A stretch of 64,000 nucleotides of DNA from Helicobacter aurati. Lineage in GTDB: Bacteria > Campylobacterota > Campylobacteria > Campylobacterales > Helicobacteraceae. Below are positions 1 to 6,728 of the stretch, in pieces. The notes under the pieces are model-generated. The model was not told the DNA's origin. It was given only the letters and a program-made list of their open reading frames with translations, and made no database searches. A program made the translations under genes and the position numbers. The stretch's first letter is position 1, and each line of letters opens with the position of its first letter. The stretch lies in assembly GCF_003364265.1 (NCBI RefSeq), contig NZ_NXLW01000004.1:1-64000 (forward strand), written 5' to 3'.

Positions 1-202
1 CATACAGAATAAGCGGATGATTCTTGGCAATTTCAAAGCTTGCTTTTAGATTCATTCCCTCCAACATTTCAAAAGTAAAACATTCTTCTGCTCCAACTTC
101 TTTAATACGCGTCATAGCATAAGCTATTTGAAAGATATTATGTGAGGCAATACCAATATTAATGTATTTAAAATGAGAATCTTGCAAGATATGTCGCATC
201 AT
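1..202 (-). pseudogene. putA: 5'-truncated second copy of putA, running off the left edge
   Basis: On the minus strand bases 192-1 are identical to bases 3510-3319 inside the intact putA gene, corresponding to PutA residues about 324-388 of the proline dehydrogenase domain. The reading frame is open to the window edge. It begins at two ATG codons (202 and 199) created at the junction, with no convincing ribosome binding site upstream. Identity stops sharply at base 193. The rest of this copy, if present, lies outside the window. Perfect identity suggests a recent duplication. It is probably non-functional because the N-terminal half of the proline dehydrogenase barrel is missing. Confidence 0.85.
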
Positions 203-203
203 A

Positions 204-232
204 TAGTCAATAATTTAATTTAGTCAATAATT
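204..232. repeat. 12-bp direct repeat next to the putA duplication junction
   Basis: The 12-mer TAGTCAATAATT occurs at 204-215 and again at 221-232, a few bases beyond the point where identity to putA ends (192/193). It may be a scar of the rearrangement or a small tandem slippage product; the sequence alone cannot tell which. Confidence 0.6.
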
Positions 233-239
233 GATAGAT

Positions 240-791
240 TTATTTAGATGAGATTTCTTTCATTTGTTGCTTCAAAACTTCACACAATTCGTTTGTTTCA
301 GCTTCCACATACAGCAAGGTATCATTATAACGTAGTTCAAGATTCTCTAAAAACTCTCTATTATTAGCATCAATTTTATCATGCAACGTGCACATTTGGA
401 GAAACCCATTTGCCATTCTCTGTTGATAGAGATCATAAGCTTGTTTGTCTTGTTGTGTGAGTTGTTTTTCTAATTTATCGCCTTTCAACGGATTACCATC
501 TTCATTGGTGTATTTTTCTGCGATTCTAGTAGCCTTTTGCGAGGCTTTACCCATATTAACTATTGCATTGACAAATTCACACATTTCTTTCGGTTTATTC
601 CCATACTTACATTTATTACCGTCAGCCCATTGTTGTACTTCTTCATTAGAAAATTCAACTATTCTCTGTTGTGCTCGCGAATGCACTTGATTTACCATAT
701 TTTGTAAATTATTTATATCAATATTGTCATAAGTTAAGCCCAATTCTGATAGCAATGCTACTAAGCAAAAAGCAGTAAAAACTTGTTTCAT
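240..791 (-). CDS. small secreted hypothetical protein
   Basis: A 183-residue protein of unrecognised family. The first about 20 residues form a signal peptide (positively charged Met-Lys, then a hydrophobic stretch). The mature part is charged, rich in Gln, Asn, Lys and Glu, and probably helical. It has four cysteines (in KCKYG, MCEF, MCTL and ELCEV), enough for two disulfides in the periplasm. The start is supported by an AGGAAGGTGGG ribosome binding site just upstream. The gene sits between the truncated putA copy and full-length putA, on the same strand. No function is assigned. Confidence 0.75.
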   Translation of the reverse strand: MKQVFTAFCLVALLSELGLTYDNIDINNLQNMVNQVHSRAQQRIVEFSNEEVQQWADGNKCKYGNKPKEMCEFVNAIVNMGKASQKATRIAEKYTNEDGNPLKGDKLEKQLTQQDKQAYDLYQQRMANGFLQMCTLHDKIDANNREFLENLELRYNDTLLYVEAETNELCEVLKQQMKEISSK

Positions 792-943
792 GAACCCACC
801 TTCCTATTTGTTTGTAAAGCTTGGTTGTGTTGCGATGTTCTTTTAGTGCAACTAAGCCGTCCTTATATTTTGTCTCTTAATCCGCTTAATTCTCGCTCTA
901 TAATATGTTTAAGCTCCATAATTAGCAGGAGGCATTGAAGCAA

Positions 944-3900
944 TTATTCAGCCAAAACCCTTCTGCCTAGATTCCCATACCGATGAAATGCAATGCTTGC
1001 CGCCCTCTCTGTGTGGTAATACAGCAGCTCAAAATAACCATTATCATAAGGTTTGTGATTAGCGATAAGCTTGCCTTTCGCGCCACATTCCTTAATAAGT
1101 TTTAGACAAATTTCGCTGTGAGAATCTAATGCTCCCAAATAACGAATAAGCTCATATTCTGGGGCATCAGCGATGAAGTCTTGCAGGCTTTGATAAGCAA
1201 TAGTGAGATTCTGAATGCCCATTGCCTTGCTATTCTCTAGCACAAATTCTAATGCTTGGCTAATTTCTGTTGCTTTAATACTTAAAGTAAGCTTGGTATT
1301 AATAATCTGGCATGCAGCAATAATCTTGAGAATATCGCTTAATGTGTCCTCTTTGCTTACGCGATAGATAACAGATTCAACGGGGATATAATAAAAGATG
1401 TTGTCTTCACCGCGAATATGCACAACATCTCTTTTTTGTATAAATTCTTTTTCATTGTAGTATCCATAACTTTGGATGCTTTTTAACGTCCCTTTCACTT
1501 CGCTTTCTAAGCTATGCCCTTGTAAGTTTGATATTATGAAGTGTTGGAATCTATCTTCAAAGACGTTATTGCTTTGTGTAGCCTCTGCGATAGTCGCCGC
1601 GTCTCTTTCTGTCTTAGCCGTTATGTTAAGAAATTGTGTTAAATAGTTATATCCGCCTGCCTTTCTACCAAATCCAATTGCAGATTTTTTAATGCCGCCA
1701 AATGGTTGTCGTAGCACAATTGCCCCCGTAGTTGGTTTATTAATGTAGATATTTCCTGCTTGTATATGTCGCAAGTAGTATTCCCACTCTCTCTCATCAA
1801 GGGATTCTAAGCCGCTCGTCAAGCCGTAGCCTGTAGAATTGGCGATATGTAGCGCATGTTCTAAGTCTCTCGCGCACATGACAGAGAGGATAGGAGCAAA
1901 AAATTCATTAAGATGAGAGAAGCTGCCCTCTCTCACGCCATACTTGATACAAGGCTTCATTGCATAGGGATTTTCATTCGCGAAACTAGGCTCTAATGCC
2001 CATTCCTCATCTACTTGTAACTTTAATCCTTCTTTAATTTTTTCATTAATAGTATCACTAAGATAACCAATTTTATTCTTGAATTCAAATGGCGAACCGA
2101 CATTTATGCTTTGTGCCGCATCGACTAAAGTACGTTTAAAGTTTTCGTCTTCATAGACTTCTTTTTCAAGGATAAGTAGCGAAGTTGCACTGCATTTCTG
2201 CCCAGAGTTTGAAAAGGCTGAATGTAGAATGTTCTTAGCGGCTTGGTCTCTATCCGCCATTTTGGTAACAATTGTCGCATTCTTGCCTCCAGTTTCCGCA
2301 CTTAAGAATAGGGTGGGGTTTTGTTCTAAGATTCTGTAAGCAGTTTCTTCTCCGCCTGTAAGAATCGCGAAATCTGCCCTTGCTAAAGCCACTTCGTTAA
2401 TATCTTTCCCGCTTGCTGGGAGAAAGACCAAATATTCTTTTGGCAATCCTGCTTCATAGAAGCATTCACAGATCATACTGCCCGTGATACATGAAATATT
2501 GGACGGCTTATAAATTACACGATTCCCGCTAGCAAGACTTGCTGCAATGCCACCCACAGAAATTGCCACAGGGAAGTTCCAAGGCGTAATAACTACACCT
2601 ATACCTTTAGGACTAAAGTCATAATTATTATGTTCTTTTAGAATCTTCTGCATACTGTGTGGATAAAATCGCAAGAAATCTATAGCTTCACTAACTTCGG
2701 CATCCGTTTCTATGAAAGTTTTGCCAACTTCTAGCGCAGAGATTCCAATTAAATCGTTTCTCTTAGCCGCAATAATTTCAGCTGTTCGTAAAAGAATATT
2801 GCCCAATTCTTCAAAGCTTAAGATTTGCTTACTTGCTTGCAAGAAATCTACTGCTTGCGTGATGCTTGCTGCGCTTGCATTATGCACTACTCCAATCAGA
2901 TGGTTTTCACCTTTTGCTTTAATCTCGCGACTATCAGAATCTTTTATTCTGTTTTCGCCAATAATAGGAGTAATAGTAACGGGAGTAAAATTCTGATACT
3001 TCTGTTTAATTTGATTTGCCCATTCTCTATTGCACGCAAGGACAAAATCAGTATCAGCTTCATTGTGGAATGTTTCTAAATTCGCTTGATTGGTAAAAGG
3101 TGCTTGCAATCTGTTTTGATTTCTATAACTTGTATCACGTACAGATTCCATGCCATGCAATGATTCAATAAAAATCTGTTCTTGTTGTTTCCATGCCGCA
3201 GAATCAATTTCCAAATCAAAAGCATAACGCATAAAATTATCTTTGCCCGTGTTTTCATCAAGTCTTCTAACAAGATAAGCTATTGCATTATTGAAATGCG
3301 AATCACTACAAACTGGCGCATACAGAATAAGCGGATGATTCTTGGCAATTTCAAAGCTTGCTTTTAGATTCATTCCCTCCAACATTTCAAAAGTAAAACA
3401 TTCTTCTGCTCCAACTTCTTTAATACGCGTCATAGCATAAGCTATTTGAAAGATATTATGTGAGGCAATACCAATATTAATGTATTTAAAATGAGAATCT
3501 TGCAAGATATAATTAAGCATTTTATTGTAATTGGAATCTGTATCGACTTTATGTCTGAACGTTGGGAGTTCCCAATCTTTGATGCTCGCTATTGTTTCTT
3601 CTGATTCCATATTTGCCCCTTTAACTATGCGAATCTTAATAGGGGGCTTACCGTCTTCTACTCTTGCTCTTGAAAAAGCAACTAATTTTTTAAGATATTC
3701 ATAAGAATCTGGTATATAAGCTTGCAAGACAATGCCCGCTTTAATATTAAATTTTGCAATAGATTCCATAAAAGCCGCGACGGTGAGTTCTAAATCTTTA
3801 AATTCTTCCATATCTAAATTAATAAACTTTGGATTACCATTTTCTTGTTGTGATTGCGCTATTGCATAAAGTTTGTCTAATCTTTTAACAATTTCATCTT

Positions 3901-4480
3901 TAGAATATTCAAAATCAAGGATATTAATTTGTGAAAAAATAGTGGTTATTTTAATTGATATGTAATCAATATATTGTGAATTGAGAGCGTTTTCATATTT
4001 ACGTAAACGATAATTTGCCTCTAAATTGCCTAATACTTCTTCACCAATTAAATTCACATTCAAGCCAATATGCTGTTTTTTACGTTTGTCAGTATGCTTC
4101 TTTAAGAAAATTGGATTCTCATCGAGTACCATTGTTTTAGTATCATTTTTGAGATTCTTAATAAAAAAGGGGACACTTAAGGCAGGAATATTTTTACCAA
4201 TGCCTAGAAAACTTTGCAATAAGATTTTTTCAAATGGTGAAAAAAAGTCTGCTATGCCGTATCTTTGCAATGTGTGCGAAATAAATTCATAAGCAGTCAA
4301 ATGATCTTTAGAGCGAAAACTCTTGTCGAGCAATTCAATAAGCATGACTTTATTTTGAGGATTTTGAAGCATTTTCATCATTTTTTTACGAAACTGCTTT
4401 TCAGAATAGCTTAAGTCTTTGTTAATTTGATACTGTAGTTTTTTAGCGAGATCTATACTTTCTTTTATGGCGTCTTGCAT
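944..4480 (-). CDS. putA: bifunctional proline dehydrogenase / delta-1-pyrroline-5-carboxylate dehydrogenase PutA
   Basis: PutA oxidises proline to glutamate in two steps, feeding electrons to the quinone pool through FAD and then to NAD+. The 1178-residue protein has an N-terminal FAD proline dehydrogenase barrel (about 80-450, with RIVKGAN and the YLVRRLDEN segment). An aldehyde dehydrogenase domain follows: TPWNFP near 625, the Glu of SAETGGKN near 725, the catalytic Cys of GQKCSA near 761, and QPFGGIKKSA near 950. A C-terminal extension of about 200 residues is typical of campylobacterial PutA. There is no N-terminal ribbon-helix-helix DNA-binding domain, so it is not expected to self-repress like E. 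coli PutA. An AAGGAG site precedes the ATG. Bases 3319-3510 are duplicated at 1-192. Confidence 0.97.
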   Translation of the reverse strand: MQDAIKESIDLAKKLQYQINKDLSYSEKQFRKKMMKMLQNPQNKVMLIELLDKSFRSKDHLTAYEFISHTLQRYGIADFFSPFEKILLQSFLGIGKNIPALSVPFFIKNLKNDTKTMVLDENPIFLKKHTDKRKKQHIGLNVNLIGEEVLGNLEANYRLRKYENALNSQYIDYISIKITTIFSQINILDFEYSKDEIVKRLDKLYAIAQSQQENGNPKFINLDMEEFKDLELTVAAFMESIAKFNIKAGIVLQAYIPDSYEYLKKLVAFSRARVEDGKPPIKIRIVKGANMESEETIASIKDWELPTFRHKVDTDSNYNKMLNYILQDSHFKYINIGIASHNIFQIAYAMTRIKEVGAEECFTFEMLEGMNLKASFEIAKNHPLILYAPVCSDSHFNNAIAYLVRRLDENTGKDNFMRYAFDLEIDSAAWKQQEQIFIESLHGMESVRDTSYRNQNRLQAPFTNQANLETFHNEADTDFVLACNREWANQIKQKYQNFTPVTITPIIGENRIKDSDSREIKAKGENHLIGVVHNASAASITQAVDFLQASKQILSFEELGNILLRTAEIIAAKRNDLIGISALEVGKTFIETDAEVSEAIDFLRFYPHSMQKILKEHNNYDFSPKGIGVVITPWNFPVAISVGGIAASLASGNRVIYKPSNISCITGSMICECFYEAGLPKEYLVFLPASGKDINEVALARADFAILTGGEETAYRILEQNPTLFLSAETGGKNATIVTKMADRDQAAKNILHSAFSNSGQKCSATSLLILEKEVYEDENFKRTLVDAAQSINVGSPFEFKNKIGYLSDTINEKIKEGLKLQVDEEWALEPSFANENPYAMKPCIKYGVREGSFSHLNEFFAPILSVMCARDLEHALHIANSTGYGLTSGLESLDEREWEYYLRHIQAGNIYINKPTTGAIVLRQPFGGIKKSAIGFGRKAGGYNYLTQFLNITAKTERDAATIAEATQSNNVFEDRFQHFIISNLQGHSLESEVKGTLKSIQSYGYYNEKEFIQKRDVVHIRGEDNIFYYIPVESVIYRVSKEDTLSDILKIIAACQIINTKLTLSIKATEISQALEFVLENSKAMGIQNLTIAYQSLQDFIADAPEYELIRYLGALDSHSEICLKLIKECGAKGKLIANHKPYDNGYFELLYYHTERAASIAFHRYGNLGRRVLAE
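3319..3510. repeat. 192-bp direct repeat inside putA (mate at 1-192)
   Basis: Every base from 3319 to 3510 matches 1-192 in the same orientation. The spacing between equivalent positions is 3318 bp. Recombination between the copies would remove the small secreted gene and the 3' two thirds of putA, and join the putA 5' part to whatever lies left of the window. Confidence 0.95.
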
Positions 4481-4724
4481 CGTTGCTCCTTAACTTGAAA
4501 ATGAATAAAGATTTAGGCTTATTGTATCTTAAAGTTTATTAATTACAACGCAAAATCTTGTAGCCCGACTTGTGTAATTTTGGTAGATTCTAATAGGAAC
4601 AAATAAAGAGATAAAGCCTATATTGCTTTAGGAATTTGTTAGAAAGTTAAGTCTATTATATGGGATTCTTGAGCCTTGCTATGCAAGACTTCATAATAAC
4701 AAAGATATTGCCGTGTTGCTCCTG

Positions 4725-4852
4725 CTTTGTCATGTTGAATGAATATGAAACATCTCTATTTGAATCCTTATTGAGATATTTCGCATTTGCTCAATATGAC
4801 AAAGGGAAGAGCGGGATTCTTTAGTCGCTGCGCTTCTTCAGAATGACAGGCT
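4725..4852. repeat. dispersed palindromic repeat unit plus half unit
   Basis: The segments CTTTGTCATGTTGA (4725-4738) and TCAATATGACAAAG (4791-4804) are inverted repeats matching at 13 of 14 positions, so 4725-4804 is an 80-bp element with palindromic ends. It is followed by a right-half copy, TTAGTCGCTGCGCTTCTTCA then GAATGACAGG (4821-4850). Similar half copies occur at 9661-9696. No open reading frame is present; it resembles a small non-coding repeat family. Confidence 0.75.
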
Positions 4853-4899
4853 ATGGTTTTACAAGTACGTATTATTTATACTTCATTTCAGATTCTCTT

Positions 4900-5186
4900 T
4901 TTGTCATGTTGAGGCGAAGCTGAAACATCTCTTTTTGTTTTTAAGAGACTCTTCGCTTTTTTGCAAAAGTCTAAGGCACGACAAACGTTATTATTCCTCT
5001 ATTCCTCCGCCCAAGCAGAGCGAGGGAATTTCCACTTTTTCCACCTATGCGGAAAGGGGTTAGGGCGGGTTATTGTGTTAATTCTTATCTTGTTATGTTG
5101 AGCCTCATTCTTGTCATACTGAGTTTGTGAGGCAAACAAAGTATCTCTGTTAGAAGTTTTTAAGAGATTCTATACTTTGAGATTCT
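4900..5186. repeat. further copies of the GTCAT-type dispersed repeat
   Basis: TTTGTCATGTTGAGGCGAAG begins one copy at 4900, ending in a degenerate GGCACGACAAACG near 4975-4987. Another starts with TTGTCATACTGAG at 5111 and runs into the end of the cupin gene, with AAGAGATTCT inside both. The copies differ from each other, so the family is not recently amplified here. Confidence 0.65.
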
Positions 5187-5681
5187 TTACCTTGCCTCTT
5201 TGATATAGCTCTCATACTCTTCATCACTTAAGAGTTGTAGCCAAGTAACATTCTTGCCATCTTTTTCGTGCGTTAGCGCAATATGCGAACCGCTTTCACT
5301 TAGTCCCGCGCCATGCCAATGTGGAATATCTGCCGGACAAAGCACCGAATCGCCCTCATGTGCGACATGCACAACTCCCTCTTTTGTGCCTGTGTAAATC
5401 GTGCCTTTTGTAACAATAAGCGTTTGCCCCGCTGGGTGCGTATGCCACGCTGTACGAGCACGAGGGCTAAAGCTAACAAGCGCACCGCTATAATTGCGAT
5501 AATCCCCGCTTTTAAAAAGCATTTTGACATTAACTTCGCCGCTAAAGATTTTAGAATCTCCCTTAAAGCTTCCTAGACTTCCGCTTTTGATAACTTCTTG
5601 TGCCTTTTGCATTTGTGCCTCCTTTGCTAAAAGATTAAGACTAAATAGACCGACTAAGCCAACAACAAACAACTTTTTCAT
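5187..5681 (-). CDS. periplasmic cupin-domain protein
   Basis: A small single-domain cupin of about 164 residues. The metal-binding cupin motif is visible as WHTHPAGQTLIV...G (His, His, then Gln in place of Glu), followed by CPADIPHWHGAG, which supplies the last His. A signal peptide (MKKLFVVGLVGLFSLNLLAKE) shows it is exported. The start is placed at 5681 because AAAGGAG lies just before that ATG; an in-frame ATG 12 codons upstream lacks such a site and would spoil the signal peptide. This family is usually annotated as cupin or carboxymuconolactone decarboxylase-like, and the substrate is unknown. It is the only intact gene of an otherwise broken oxidoreductase cluster on the same strand. 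Confidence 0.85.
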   Translation of the reverse strand: MKKLFVVGLVGLFSLNLLAKEAQMQKAQEVIKSGSLGSFKGDSKIFSGEVNVKMLFKSGDYRNYSGALVSFSPRARTAWHTHPAGQTLIVTKGTIYTGTKEGVVHVAHEGDSVLCPADIPHWHGAGLSESGSHIALTHEKDGKNVTWLQLLSDEEYESYIKEAR

Positions 5682-5793
5682 TTTTTTCTCCTTTGTTTCT
5701 TGTATTGTTTTGTGCAAAAACTGGGCTTATGCCTGTGCCGATAACTGCGCCTGTGATGGTGAGAGTTTTGAGGAGTTTTCTACGATTTTGCAT
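5641..5793 (-). pseudogene. stranded twin-arginine signal peptide (gene remnant)
   Basis: A 50-codon frame starts at ATG 5793 with an AAAGGA site. It encodes a typical Tat signal: MQNRRKLLKT, then a hydrophobic TITGAVIGTGISPVFA ending in an AxA-like cleavage site. After Ala-Gln it runs out of frame into the start of the cupin gene and stops at 5641. It looks like the first 30 codons of a deleted Tat-exported redox protein. Its ATG overlaps the stop codon of the upstream oxidoreductase remnant (TAATG), a trace of the former operon. Confidence 0.7.
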
Positions 5794-6050
5794 TATGTTC
5801 CTTTGTGTTTTGATTTTTGGATTATTGAAATATTAAAATCATAAGTCCCAAGCGTATTTGTGATAGAAAAAAGCAAATTTGCATACATTTCAGTTGCCCT
5901 AGCACTAATGATTCCATCTAAATCAATAATATTTTCTCTATCCCAACCAAAGCTTTCTAAGATAGAGGTAACTTTTCTTTCGCCTCTGCACTATCGCCAG
6001 ATATAAAAGCATTATGATTGCCACTTAAGCTTTTTGGATTAAGCATTAGA
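5793..6050 (-). pseudogene. remnant of an NAD(P)-binding (F420/NADP-type) oxidoreductase
   Basis: The minus strand encodes the C-terminal part of a coenzyme F420-dependent NADP oxidoreductase-like protein: NPKSLSGNHNAFISGDSAEA, then after a frameshift near 5972-5980 KVTSILESFGWDRENIIDL, then ISARATEMYANLLF to a stop at 5793. In the first frame a stop follows EKLPLS immediately. The N-terminal Rossmann part is missing. The family assignment rests on recalled family features, not on a search. Confidence 0.7.
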
Positions 6051-6082
6051 GTATATACATTGTATTTAGTGTTTGTCAATGG

Positions 6083-6381
6083 CTATGGTTTATTAATCCT
6101 TAAACTTTGGCGGATTCCAAACTCTGGCTCTGGGGTTAATCGTGCGATAAGATGCGCGATACTCTTGCGTGAAATCAGCCCATCTGGATTCTTAAATGTT
6201 TCACCCTTTTGCGTTAGCTCATAATCTAATCAGCATTACTAAACCAACATGGGCGAATAATCGTGTATTTGAGATTCGAGCTCTCAACAAGCAGCGCATT
6301 TTCATGATGGGAATTAGCGCGGAGCTAATGCGACCAAAATTACGATTTGGAATCTCTTGCACCAATGATTAAGACTTTCAT
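6083..6381 (-). pseudogene. remnant of an atypical short-chain dehydrogenase (NAD(P)H-binding)
   Basis: Starting at ATG 6381 the minus strand reads MKVLIIGAR, the beginning of a Rossmann fold, and then meets stop codons after a deletion. Further pieces are ENALLVESSNLKYTIIRPCW, then after another stop and frameshift DYELTQKGETFKNPDGLISR and KSIAHLIARLTPEPEFGI, ending at TAG 6083. The pieces follow the order of an intact NmrA/atypical-SDR protein, but several stops, a frameshift and a missing middle make it non-functional. Confidence 0.75.
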
Positions 6382-6392
6382 ATTCCCTGTTT

Positions 6393-6470
6393 TTAAGGAT
6401 TTTTGCAAGCTAGACTAGCCAAGCCCAAGCTAGCAGCAAAAACCAATAAATTTTGAATAAATTTTGCCAT
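6393..6470 (-). pseudogene. 25-codon lipoprotein-like signal peptide, orphaned
   Basis: The frame from ATG 6470 encodes MAKFIQNLLVFAASLGLASL, then ACKNP and a stop at 6393. It resembles a signal peptide with a lipobox-like LASLAC, but nothing follows. It lies between the mdaB and SDR remnants and may be the head of another lost gene of the cluster. No good ribosome binding site is visible. Confidence 0.45.
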
Positions 6471-6500
6471 GAATGATTGGCATTTTTCTCTTTCATCATC

Positions 6501-6728
6501 TTATCCTAGCACTTTGCGCAAATGCGACCTGTAATTCGCGATATATTTTTCAATTTGTGGATTTTTTATTACATTATTACACATAAAAGTGGGCAGAACT
6601 TTCATTCCCAAAAATTCATGTGTTTTATGCAAAGGATAGTAGACCATTTCCACGCCCAAGCTTTCAAAAAGCCCTTGCTTATCCCTAAAAGCCTCAAGTG
6701 GCGCATTCCACGTAACGCTTAACATCAC
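6501..6728 (-). pseudogene. mdaB: C-terminal fragment of an MdaB-type NAD(P)H quinone reductase
   Basis: MdaB reduces quinones with NADPH using FAD in a flavodoxin-like fold, and is usually close to 195 residues. Here only the last 75 codons remain: LSVTWNAPLEAF, VEMVYYPLHKTHEFLGMKVL, FMCNNVIKNPQIEKYI. The first codons (GTG 6728, ATG 6725) overlap the stop of the upstream helicase gene, and the N-terminal two thirds including the flavin-binding loop are absent. This reads as a gene truncated by the arrival of the helicase segment or by a deletion. Confidence 0.75.

Larger units (their letters stand above)
4481..5186. other. 706-bp gene-free region holding dispersed repeats
   Basis: No credible gene is seen between putA and the cupin gene. 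The first 240 bases are plain AT-rich sequence, which for the leftward putA gene includes its upstream region. From 4725 on it is largely made of related TTGTCATnnTGA / TCnnAATGACAA segments, listed separately. Confidence 0.7.
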
